A stretch of 64,000 nucleotides of DNA from positions 1,878,001 through 1,942,000 of the forward strand of contig NC_051087.1 of assembly GCF_901709675.1 (NCBI RefSeq). The letters run 5' to 3'. The position numbers and the translations under genes were made by a program. The stretch comes from Syngnathus acus (Eukaryota; Chordata; Actinopteri; Syngnathiformes; Syngnathidae). Below, in pieces: positions 13,291 to 25,500 of the stretch. A model generated the notes under the pieces. It did no database searches, was not told the origin of the DNA, and was given only the letters and a program-made list of their open reading frames with translations. Positions within the stretch are counted from its first letter, which is position 1; each line of letters begins with the position of its first letter.

Positions 13291-13350
13291 CGGCGCGCAT
13301 GCGCATACTTCCTCACTCGCGGGCTTCTACTGTCATGGCGGTGACGGTCT
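13291..13350 (+). promoter_or_regulatory. lrba: lrba core promoter region with NRF1-type site
   Basis: A perfect GCGCATGCGC palindrome, the NRF1 consensus, lies at 13295-13304. It is followed by ACTTCCT (ETS-type, AGGAAGT on the other strand) at about 13307-13313 and a CATGGCGGTG (YY1-like) at 13334. The block is CpG-rich and lacks a TATA box, typical of a dispersed housekeeping promoter. Transcription probably starts just downstream, giving a leader of about 600-680 nt. Confidence 0.5.
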
Positions 13351-13850
13351 GAAAGCTACCGGGGAGCATATCAGGAAGCGAAGGGCGGACGCAGCGAGCA
13401 GCTGGGTGAACGCTTCACTCTCTTCAGCCGGGCTTGAGTGGACTTTCCCGGCTCGACGAGACGACCGGACACCACCCTCCCCACCTCTCCTCTTGCGTAC
13501 ACGGTGGTTCATTCGGCGTGTAAGCGAGCTTTGAGAGTTTGGCGCCGCTACCTGTCAAGTGTACGGACAATAGCAACTTCCGCCGGTTGTACAGTGGCTC
13601 TTTTTTGGAGGCTTTCCAAGGAAGCGAGCGTCGGGGAAGGGCAAGCCGTGGTTCTACCTGCCACCCCCGACCATTACCTCACCCCAGGCTTCTTCTTTGG
13701 ACGGCATTAATCCGCCTGTGGGCTATCAAGTTACGGACTCGAAGAGGAATAGTTCGTGGAGGCATTTCGAACAACGGAGCGGCACTCTTTGTACTTTGAC
13801 TTTATTTATATCGAATGGCGAGGAAGCTACTCTTGCTTATGTGCCTTTAG
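13335..13850 (+). promoter_or_regulatory. lrba: lrba 5' leader with two upstream ORFs
   Basis: Two short ATG-initiated ORFs precede the main start. The first is at 13335-13352 (five codons plus TGA). The second is at 13815-13850 (11 codons plus TAG, a leucine-rich M-A-R-K-L-L-L-L-M-C-L). The sequence at the second, GAATGGCGAGGAAG, resembles the true start at 13986, CAATGGCGAGCGAGG. If transcription begins near 13310 both are in the mRNA and could reduce main-frame translation. Confidence 0.4.
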
Positions 13851-13985
13851 ACTACCGCCAACAACTCCGGAGGGACATTAAAGCGAGCCTTTCGCTCCCT
13901 TTCCGCCTTTGACTGAGCACCTCCGCCATTGGAGGCGAACAGGTGGCTTTACCTGTGGACGCCACCTGCCCTCCCACCTTGAGCA

Positions 13986-16900
13986 ATGGCGAGCGAGGAG
14001 GTCACGCCGGGCAATTTGCCGCTCAACCCCGCTGTACCCATCCGAGGTATCCGGATGAAATTCGCCGTGCTGGGCGGCCTCATGGAAGTTGGGGAAGTTT
14101 CCAACCGAGACGTCGTGGAGACAGTGTTCAACCTGGTAAGCTGATTATGCGCGCTCAGAATAGGCCCCAGGTAGCACCTTCATGCTGGGATGGATCATCG
14201 TGACATGTTGGGGGAGAGAGTGATATGTCTTGTTAACACTGTACACACACGAATACACACTTCTGTCATGCTGCTTTTCACTGTCAAAGCCCATCAGCTG
14301 CTCGCCAAGCAGTGTCTTTGAATTGATGAATTTGCATTTCATCTTTGGGTCAATTCTAGAACACTGGTGTCTAAATCAAGGCCTGGGGGCCAGATCTGGG
14401 CCACCACATCATTCTATATAGCCCGTGAAAGCAAATAGTGAATTTTAAAATGTCGAGCAATTAATAATGTTGAGATTGTTGCATTTTGTTGATTTTTCTC
14501 TGACTATTGTGCTGATCCATCACTACGCTGGGAATCACTCTCCCTATTAAATAAGCTGCCGTTGTGCTCTGTGTCAGTTGTATTAAGGGACAGATAGCAC
14601 AGTGAGTAATTATTAGCGTTGACGCACACAGAAACTAAAATGTGCAAGTGGTAAATCGAATGCGACGTGATGACCGGTGTCAGGATCCTCATTGCCAGGA
14701 GCACATGGGCTTGTGACATATCCAGGTCAGTGATGGTGTGTTTGTTTGCGTACAACCTCTTGTCCACCTCTATCTGTCCTTATCTTACTTCGTCTGGTGG
14801 CGTCCTGACAGGATTCTCAAATTGGAAGTTTTTCCCCGGAGAGGGCGACAAAACCGGAAAAGGGTGAAGGGCGATATGCAACTGGAGCTGGGCCGGTTTG
14901 GTGGCAGGACGGGGGATGGGGTGGCGGCGGTGGTGAAGGGAGAACCTGCAAAACTGCTTTGTCACAGTGGCAATAGTTTATCGTATGCTACGGTACAATC
15001 TGTTGTCACGCCTGAGAAGAAGCTTGTAGGAATTCAAAATATCGGGAGCCTTAGTAGCTTGGAATTGATTCTGGGATGCTGAGCGTTGATCATTTGTTCA
15101 GTTTTTACAGTTTTTTCAGAATGCAAATATCTGCAGATGGTGGAATCATAATTTTTAATTCATCGATTGATGTCCTGTTTTGTTGGTGTGTTTTTTTTTT
15201 TTTTTTTTTTTCAATGCACCTCACGTACAGTGAAAAGTGAAACTGAAAGTACGTTTCTGCTTCTCTCCTCCCTGAAGCACGATATTTCCTTGACACTAAT
15301 TACTACTTTCCTATTAGTCAGGGCGTAGATACCATGTTGTCGCATTTTGGAGCAAGATTCCAAAAATAGCCTTTTTACTAGATCGCTCATGTAGTCTTTG
15401 TGTGACCTACGGTGAAACTGTCATCAAAACATATTCGCTCGTTTTATGCTTTTAGAAGTCAGCAAAAGAAATTGTTTGCCCCCCCGCCATCAACTGCAGT
15501 GTGTGTGCGGTTATCTACGGGTAGTGAAGCTTACAAAACACATAATTTTTGCATACTGTAAATATAGGCAAGAATTTGCATCCTGTCATACATAAATGAT
15601 TTTAACCTCTGTCTAAGGCTTTACGTTAATTGCTCACACGTTGACGTCCTCCTGTGAGAACACAAAAGACCAATGGAGACAAGAAGAGTATCGGGCCCGG
15701 TGTGAGTCACTGGCCTACTTCCGAGCCACGCGGCTTTCGATCACCGTTAACCCGTTTTGTGGTTTGCGCCGTCGCTTTCTCGCTCACCAAAGCTCATTAT
15801 TACTAGTCTGCGCTCGATAGATTAGACACACTGGCAGATTACAAACAAACAAGTGCCAATAAAACATACTGTACCATCCCATAAAAAAAATTACTATTCC
15901 GTACATACCGTATGTTAAAAAACACGTCATACAAAGTACATACATAGAAAGATCTTATCAGGTGATGGATTCTTAGAATCTGCAATTTATTACGATCACT
16001 TTGACAACATTACAAGGAAATCACAATGTCCAATCACCGGTAAGCTATTTTTAGAAGACGCTCATCGGCATGATGTTAGCATTATATCGCTAATGAGAAG
16101 ACGATAACTTAAACTTCAAATCTGTATGATATGAATAAAATTTCAGGCGCGTGTTTACGTAGGCACCTTGGGAACTGGCTTTGTCCAACTCAAATGAAGC
16201 AGAACCTTTTGACTCTTTGTTAGCTGTCCAAAGGTCAACTTTGTCTCGACACCTCCTGGGAAAATGGCTAGTAAATGTTTGACTCTCTTTTTCAATCGGG
16301 AAGTTGTTTTATTTTTTTAGTAAGGTCATAGCTTGTGTGTCTTTCTGACTCTTACGATGTACTGCAGGTGAAGCTGGGATGACCATGGGAACACAGTTGG
16401 TCTCGGACAGAGGTCCAGATTATTATAATGAAAAGAAAAAAAAGTGTTTTTTTTGGTTGAGATAAAAAGATGTTCATTTTTTAAGGTTAGGCCGATGATT
16501 TTGAGAGAAAGTTTAAAAACTAATACTCTAAAAGGGTGAAAAACGGTTTAGTCTTTAGCATCAGCAACCGATGTCACTTTGAGGCAACGGCGAGTCGGTT
16601 TGGTTCAAGTGAAGGACAGACAGCTGGCCTGACAGCCGGACTCCCGGCTGATCCGCTGGAGTTTGACGAGTTATTGGTCTGGAATGTGGTTTTACCTGAA
16701 GGCAAGGTCACGCTGCAAACATCTTCACTCTTGCTTCCCATTGCACCATTCAACAGACTGCATTTCACTTACCCATGGGGGGGCCATGAAAAACTCACCT
16801 ATTTGCTGCTCCAGTATTGCTTTATGGTCATCTGGGCGCTCAGGAACTATAAAGTGAATTTTATGTACCCCAAACAGACATTAAAGTATCTATGGTGTGA

Positions 16901-19900
16901 TGTCACAATGTTTTGTGCTAGCGTGCTAGTTAGCGTAAGGTGCTACTTTGTACTGGATGAGCACAGTGATTGGATAATAACCAATCTGGAAACGTTTCAG
17001 ACATTCTGAGCTAGTATCGGTCATTTTCAGCCAAGTCAAGTTGTTTTGAGTCTTACTGTATGTTGTCACTGGCGAATAATTAGTTTTCCGCCCTCTGAAT
17101 TTTCATTAGCTCTCCATTAACTTGACTGATCCAAGAGATAAACGTATTCTATATTCTGGGGTCAGTTATTACTGACGACAAATTGTATTCTGCACTAAAA
17201 CGATTTTAAAAATGTAGTGACGATTGCATGCAGCAGTCACGTTCCGAGCATGCTCCAGATTCCCCCTCCAGGATTTTCCCCCTCAAGGAAATCATCCACA
17301 CTTCCATCCATCCATCACGTTCGTAAATAATCGTCGGACAGACACCGCTTACAATACACCACAACGTTTTTCTTTTTAATGGAGCACTTTTTCTTGCCAA
17401 CACAAAACGTGTAGATCGGTTCCGGTTCCTAACTGCCATCCAAAGTCATAATGAGGGCGTCGATTACAAAAGGCAATACCTGCAATACTGGTTTTAGAGC
17501 AAACAGAAAAAAGAGGTTGAGTCGGACTGACTGGCGCGTGCGTCTCATCCATGCCTGTTTCTCAAATTTTGCAAATGCCACTCCACCAAACGTGGTGGTC
17601 AGCTCACGGCGTGTACCAAACAAGGAAATTCTTTGTTTGTTTTCAGATCCAATCGCCTCCTTTCCGTCCCCGCCTCTTGGCCGCTCTCGCATTCTTCAGC
17701 ATGACCCTGACGAATGCCAAGCGTTTTAAGTTTGAGCATCTTATCCGCAAAGATGTGATGATTTTGTTGGGGCAAAATTAGTCGAGTATTAAGACTCCCT
17801 TCCTGAAAAGCCATTTCCCTTCTCGCTTCTCTGATGCGGAACGGATCCTCAAGTGGTGGAACCATCCCAAGCTGCCATTGAAGCTCTTTTGAAGATATTC
17901 TTAGAAAAATACTGAAAAATGTTTTTTTAACGGACCATTTCTCTTAGTTTTTTTTCCCCCTCCGCCGTTCATCAACACACTTTATTATTTGGGTGTCAAA
18001 TCTCCCCATCTGAATATCCAAATGCTTCTGAGTCCAATGATTTGAACTTTGTAATGGATTTATTCCACTTTGTGGGCCACTCTATTCAAGGTCATTGTTT
18101 TCTGCCACTCCTGGATAACGTTCATCAAGTGGCCGCATGGTTTGTTTTGACTAGCAGATCGGAGAAAATGAAGCGGCGCGTTCGAGTGCCTTCCTGTGTG
18201 AAACGTATCATAAGTGCTAACGCTTCTGCTGGGAACTGTAATGAGAGTGATGAAGCATAATAAGGTCAGTGTGGTATAAATTAGTCCTGGGAGTTGCCGT
18301 TAGCACGTGTGTGTGTATGTGTGTGTGTGGCTGCACACAATTTTCTGAGTCAAATTTGGTATGAGAAGGAAATGGATATGGCAGATCACATTATTTGTGA
18401 AATAATAAATTGGATATCAACGAAAGGTGTTAAGTGCGGAATTCCACTTAACACTTTCTTAATTACTTCTGCTAAAGTTGTTATTATTACTAAATATTAT
18501 TGCAAGAATGCTTTTCTATAAAAAAAATTTTTATGTAAGGTCCCGCAAACAGGAACCCCCCCCCTTCCTCTTTAAGCGTCGCTCAGATCAGATTATTTGC
18601 CTGACCTCCCGCCGGCGCCAAAATGGCTCACGTGTGATCTGTCCGTGACCAACGTCGCTCTCATGGACCAATGCGCTCATCCAAGCGCCTTTGGTTTGAT
18701 GAGATGGCTCGTTAAAAAGAGGATGCGTTTAAAGGGCTGTTAGGGGGGGGAGACAAAAAAAAAAAGTAGGCCACCGGCGCCTCGTCGCTCTGACAGCTCG
18801 TTTGAGTGTTTTTCGGCCTCGCTCTTGTCGGAAAGGTTGATATCGCTACTCGTGAATCGGATGTTGTCATGTGGAACTTGACAGCCGGTGTTTTGTTTGT
18901 GTTTGCCCTTGATCGGGCTTTTGAAATAAAGAATCTCCAGTTGGAGTACAGCAGTGATGCGTTTCTTTTTGGGCTGAGTGGCTATTTGAAATTGTGAGCG
19001 GCAGTCAGGCGAGAACGGTGAACCGGGCAAATGATTGAATACGGCAAAAATGGCAGACCGGCGTGACACAGGTGGCCGAGGACACGGCCGTGGTTATTTC
19101 TCGATTAGACGAAAAAATGTGCCGATTCCTCCGCTCCGGCGAGACCCGAAACGATAACCAAACTCGGTCTACCTTTCCCTACCGCGCTCACGTGTTCTTC
19201 TCCATGGTGACCATCGAGAACGTACTTTGTCTTGCGGCTGCTCGGCCATGATTAATTCAGGTAGGCCTCGGGGGGATGGTGAGGACGGCGGAGAAGAGCC
19301 CGGGCTGGGTTACCAAGCCGGGGGGGGGGGATCTGGTTGCCACAAGGCGACAGTGTTTAGGTGCTCAGAGACACTCGGGTCCGGGCTGCAGCTGGCAACC
19401 ACAGTGCTTGCTCCTGATATAGCGACTGTATGCTAATGATGGAACAGGCCAAACGCTGTGTGTGTGTGTGTGTGTGTGTGTCACTGTGAATTCATCCGTT
19501 CAGCCGCAATTCGAATGTGAAGCTTGCTGTCACACAGCTGAAGTAAAACAACTCCACAAAGGAAGGGGGTCTTGCTGAAGATCATATTAATTTAAGATCT
19601 CAGCGTGACATAACACGTCCAGATGATGATTGGCTCCATCACGGAATCAAAGCGGGGACTAATTTCGCCCCGTAATTAATGCCGAGCGTGTCCGCGTTAG
19701 CGTCTTCGTAGTTTCTCTTCGCCGTCCGTCAGCAATGATGGATGGATGAGTCGCCCTGAGTGGCAGACTCATAAATCAGAACTTTGGGAGGAGAAAATGG
19801 CGCCCCGGGAAAGGCTAATGGCGCATCTGGACCCAGCTGCACTCAACTCGTACCTGAACCCCATGTCATTGTTTGGTTTTGAAAAAGAAGTCAGCCTATT

Positions 19901-22549
19901 GAAAAGTAGGGAGGGGAAGATTTACCGCTCTTTAGGCTTACCGGTTTGACGGTTTACAGTGGTTTTAAAAAAAACTAAATTTCAAAAATGGCTCTCACCG
20001 CTATTGAGCTCTTTTTTTTGTGGGGACGTCCAAGCAGGGCCTAAAATGATTGACTGCTTACAGTTGCCTCTTTGAAGAATTTTTGTTTTTTTTTTCTTCT
20101 CGACAATTAACAGAAGACGAGTTGATGAGTTTATTGGAGGCACAGTAGAGTAGTAGTAGTAAAGGTACAAGACGGTAGAAAAAGTTATAAATGATTTATC
20201 TTAATCTCATTTTTGTATAAAACCTGGCATTTTTATATTCCCTGTACATCCACTATGCATTTCATTCTTACAGTTGTAAAAGACAGTGAGCGTGTCAGCA
20301 TGTGTGTTTATGCCTTGTAAATTTTTTTTTTTTTTTTTACTGGTGTGCTTGTTAAAATAGACGTTTTCCATCTTGTGAAATTTTCAGCTTGACATATTTG
20401 GCCAACCAAATTGATATCTTTTTTTCTGCTCTTGGTACAAACGTGTGGAAAATAATTAGATTTTTTTGCATTGTGGTTTTTATTATTATTATTTTTTTAT
20501 GCTGCCAAGGCCACTGTGACCTGGAAATTCATTATTTCTTCCCTTTTAATGTGATCGTTAAAGAATGCTCGGCATCATTTCAAAGCCAGGCACATTCCAT
20601 CACTTATCCCGATCACCTATGTATGTATCCTAACGTGCTGTCATTTTCTTTGGAGATTATTTGTCAAGCTACAGCGGCGAAACAGTAATTCCACGATATT
20701 TTTTTTTTTTGACGAGATGGATGATGTCATATCCTGGGGCGAGGTTAAACGACAAATGTTGTTTTGTGCCATCTTTATCTCTCGCGGAACACGCAAGCAC
20801 GTAATCTCACCTCGCTCTAATTGGACAGCCTCCGGTCCTCGCCGCCATCCACGTAATGGCCGCCTCGTACATCATGTGTTCATTTTACGCCTTTGATCGG
20901 GAATATGACGAGCCTCACCGCCGAAATTAATTTTGACGTCTATCTTGTTACTCTCCTTATCTCCTTTCGATGAGGCCGGCTTCGATAATAAAAACGCCAC
21001 GGCTGCTATTTGGAAATGAGATATTGTGACTTTTATGGCTGCCGACAACATTTATTTGCCAGTCTCATGAATAAAAACAAAAAAAAAATAAGGCCAGCAG
21101 ATGGATGTCTTTTTTTTTTTTTTTGAACTTTAAAGAGGGAGTCAACTAAAAAAAAACATTTCTTTCTCTTGTTCTCCCAGCTGGTGGGCGGCCAGTTTGA
21201 CCTGGAGATGAACTTCATCATCCAAGAGCCCGAGAGCATCGTGTGCATGGTGGAGCTCCTGGACAAGTGCGAGCCCACCTGCCAGGCGGAGGTGTGGAGC
21301 ATCTTCACCGCCATCCTGAAGAAGAGCGTGCGCAACCTGCAAGCGTGCACCGACGTGGGCCTCATTCAGCTGGTGCTGCAGCGCGTCTCCAACACGGACA
21401 GCATGATCGCTGGTACACAAGGCCAATACTAAACATTCCATACCATAATTGGATTTCAGACATTTGTACTTCAGCAGGAAAAACACGGAAATCAAACTCG
21501 AAGCCAAATACCACAGTGTTTATTTGTGGGCCACCCGAACAAATAAAAGCTTTACTCATTTGTATTTTAAGAGAGTCTAAAATGTAGCCCAAAAAGGTTT
21601 TATTTGTTGACAGCCTCAATTCTTGTTTTTGTATACTTTGCTGGGCTTGTGGTGCCGGGAATAAGGCTTTGCAACGACTCTGCCTAGGCAAATTGCTAAG
21701 ATTACTGGGATCTCTTCTGACGGGGTTTGCATCAGTGCCCTTCTCGCCGGCGAAAACAGCGCAGGCCTCCAGCAACAGTGCAGTCAAGTGAGGGGAAAGT
21801 AGATGTTAACTCGAGTGGAAATGTTCCATCTTTTGACATCGTTCCTCTGATACGCAATCATTTAAAGTTCATGAATTCATGGTAAAAAAACATTTGAATA
21901 TCGTGTTGAACTACTGTGACTTTTTCTTGTTCTTTCAGACTTGCTTGTGGACATGCTCGGTGTGCTAGCCAGCTACAGCATCACAGTCAAAGAGCTGAAG
22001 CTGTTCTTCAGCAAGCTGCAAGGAGAGAAAGGCCAGTGGGTGAGTCAGAGGTGGTTGTTGTCTCGAGCATACATGTGAAGAATGTACTTGGAAGGCATCA
22101 AGCCCTCACCCCCGCCCTCCCCAGACCTCCCCCGCCCCACCGCATTAATGTCCTTGTCACACAGATGTGATGGCTCTTGATGTTGGTCCAGAGTTTGTCG
22201 TCGGTGGTGCTTTTGGATGCTGCTAAGTGTGGACGCTGCTAATAGAAAAACCTCTTGGCAACCTGTCTAAGCTACCTACCTCAACTGACTGAATGACTGA
22301 CAACCAAGCGAACTAGCTCACTTAGCTATCCTAGCGATCTTGCTAATAAAATCTACATACCCACATTGGTCAATTAAGTGCCAATGTGAACTTGAGGATG
22401 ACCTAGGTTATGCAAGAACTTGATTGTTATTATTATTTTTTTTAATCTTTCAGCCTCGACACGCCGTGAAGCTTCTGTCGGTGTTGAAGTACATGGCTCA
22501 CAGGAACGGCCCAGATTCCTTCTTCAGCTTTCCTGGCAAAAACGCAGCC
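13986..22549 (+). CDS. lrba: lrba exons 1-4 (N-terminus)
   Basis: Exons 13986-14135, 21181-21412, 21939-22039 and 22454-22549, residues 1-193. Exon 1 is shorter than in human, where a glycine-rich stretch follows M-A-S-E. The stretch from [19 protein letters not shown] through [11 protein letters not shown] to [10 protein letters not shown] is the conserved helical N-terminal region of the LRBA/NBEA family. Intron 1 is 7.0 kb; the rest are under 550 bp. Confidence 0.95.
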
Positions 22550-25500
22550 GTAAGTTCACATCGATATCGTAGCATGCCCCACAAAAAAAACAAAAATAAT
22601 AATTTGGTCTTGCTTACCAACAGGCGATAGCGCTTCCACCCATAGCAAAATGGCCGTACCAGAATGGCTTTACGTTCCACACGTGGCTCCGCATGGACCC
22701 TCTCAACAACATCAATGTGGATAAAGACAAGCCTTACCTCTACTGGTCAGTTCGCCATGGCACATCATCGTCCCTTGAAACCTTCTTACCCGCTATCCTC
22801 TTTATTTTTCCTTTCAGTTTCCGCACCAGTAAAGGCCTCGGCTACTCGGCGCATTTTGTGGGCGGTTGTTTGATAGTGACCTCGCTGAAAACCAAGGGCA
22901 AAGGATTCCAGCACTGTGTCAAGTACGACTTCAAACCTCAGAAGGTAAGATGGCAACCAAGAACTCCGAGTTCTCAGATAATCACTTTTTTTTTCTTGTT
23001 AATGTGATTACAAAATGCGACATTTCTTCCACTTCAGTGGTACATGGTGACTCTGGTGCACGTCTACAACCGCTGGAAAAACAGCGAAATTAGCTGCTAC
23101 GTCAACGGCGAGCTGGCGTCCTTCGGAGAGATCGCCTGGTTTGTCAACACCAGCGACGTGAGTAAAAAAAACCTTCGCTCGAGCCTCGCTAATTGGTTTA
23201 AAGCAGGTGTGCTCAAAATGTGCCGCACCCCTTGGGGCCCATTATGGGGTGACTCAACTGCAGCATCGTGTTGGGGAAGGGGCGTGGCTTTAAAAGTCGA
23301 CAAAAGTCTGTGCCACGACTTGAAAACAATCTAGGATTTTTTTTTTTTGCGGAATGGCGCCAAACATTCACCCCCCCTCCCTTCTGCCGATCACTCACAA
23401 ATCAACGCATGCACCGGTGTCACAGCATGAAGGATTGCAATCACGTTCACAAAAGAACTGGCGGCGAACGCGAAGCAAGGCTGGCATTGAGGATATTTAT
23501 AGCACATTGTCCTCATATCTTTGCTGCTATTTTTATCTCTTTTCATCATCATATCTTAATATCTTTTCGTTCTATCTTTAAAATATTTCTTGTAGTGACA
23601 GAACAGATGCTTTTGTCCCGCAGACGTTCGACAAGTGCTTCCTCGGATCGTCCGAAACGGCCGACGCCAACCGGGTCTTCTGTGGCCAGATGGGCGCCGT
23701 CTACTTATTCGGAGAAGGGCTCAATGCTGCGCAGATCCTGGCCATCTACCAGCTGGGGCCAGGCTACCAGGTGACACGGCAAATCTGCAAAAAAAACAAA
23801 ATGTCTTACTCAACATACTGTACATTGGTGCTTACACCCAAATCATCTTTCCCCATTGAAATGAATGGAAATGTAATTAATCCGTTACAGCTTCCCCTTA
23901 ATCCCCCACAAAAAATATTGTATCGTGTTTTTTAATGACAAAAATAGCACTCGGTAGTAAACGTGATTGAGTATAGCACACAAAATATCAACAAAATGAA
24001 GATCACTTTGTGTTGCAGCTGTATGTTTTATATTCAGCAGTGCTATTTATTCAGGCACCCGAGGGCCACAACGGAATGACAGACAGCTGTCACTTTGCTC
24101 TGAGGCCTCTTGTCGTCCCCCCCCCCCCCCCCTTCTTTTCTTTTTCCTCATCTTGTCTCCTGGTTGCTCCTCAGGGCACGTTCAAGTACAAGGCCGAAAG
24201 CGACTTGCTGTTTGCCGAGCACCACAAGATGCTGCTGTACGACGGCAAGCTGTCTGCCGCCATCGCTTTTGCGTACAACCCCCGCGCCACCGATGCCCAA
24301 CTCTGCCTCGAGTCCTCGCCCAAGGACAACGCCTCCATTTTCGTGCATTCCCCGCACGCGCTCATGCTGCAGGTAAGAATCACCCCCCCCCGTCCACTTT
24401 ATATCGGTCAAAGTGTTGCTTGTTGTAAATCGCTCTCCTATCTTTTTGCTCGCAAGCCAACGCAAACACTCGGCCAATCATTTTTTTTTTTTTATGAAAT
24501 ATTTTAGTCACCGACTTATTTATAATCTGATAGGAGATCTTCGTCGACTCGTGTAACTTAATTGTGTGTTTGTGCAGGACGTGAAAGCGGTGGTGACTCA
24601 CTCGGTTCAGAGCGGCATTCACTCCATCGGTGGCGTGCAGGTCCTCTTCCCCCTCTTTGCACAGCTGGACTTCTGCCAGCCCTCCAGCCAAGAACTGGAC
24701 ACCTCTGTCTGGTAACTATGGAAACGCTCATACTCTTCACATATAGAAGAAGATGAGTACAGTAGCACAGTGTGTCAACACAAACTATGTGCCAGCCTGA
24801 CACATTTAAGACATGATTTTTTTATTATTTGCCCCTTTTTCATTGAATTAACCGCAAAATGGATGCTTTAACCCTAAACAAACAACTTCCTGTCCCATTT
24901 CATGGCATTTCCCCCAAAATGAAAACCTCAAACCAAAATGGCCAACTTATTTTTAATCTCCCTGGGACTTTTTTTTTTTTTTGTGAATTCTCTTACGTCG
25001 GACATGTCCACACAATTTAGTATCAATGGTGCTATTTTTTTTCCTAACTTTCCAGAAGGCACTGCTGAGTTTCACCACTTATTTATTTTTTTTTCCCCCC
25101 CATGTGAGCTTTGCACCGATTACCTGCATGCCTTTTCGCTCTCGTCTCCCTTCCGTCCTTCTCGAGGCGACACCGTGTGCTCCGACGAGGACGCGACACC
25201 CTCATTCAATCACATCACATGTCGTGTGCGGCCGCCTTCGCACCGCAGGCTTTGTCAGCAGCAGCTCACGCAGATTATTGTTTCTGTCTGTCACTGTTGT
25301 GACTCTTTTTGTCCCTTTGTGCGTTTGCCTCCTAGTTGCACGCTGCTGTCTTTTGTGATGGAGCTGCTGAAGAACTCGGTGGCCATGCAAGAGCAGGTCC
25401 TGGCCTGCAAAGGCTTCCTGGTCATTGGATACACTTTGGAGAAGGTTGGTCCAATAAACTCAGCGTTAACTCCACTTTGATTCCCAGTCACTCCGACTTT

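Larger units (their letters stand above)
14136..21180 (+). other. lrba: lrba intron 1
   Basis: A 7.0-kb intron without a recognised coding exon. It holds a dispersed repeat at 14355-14520, a T-run near 15190-15210, (TG)n at 19457-19481, several short G/C runs and A/T runs, and a repeat-free block before exon 2 (20740-21055) with regulatory-type motifs. A CpG-rich block at about 18560-18720 could also be regulatory. The rest shows nothing I can name. Confidence 0.6.
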
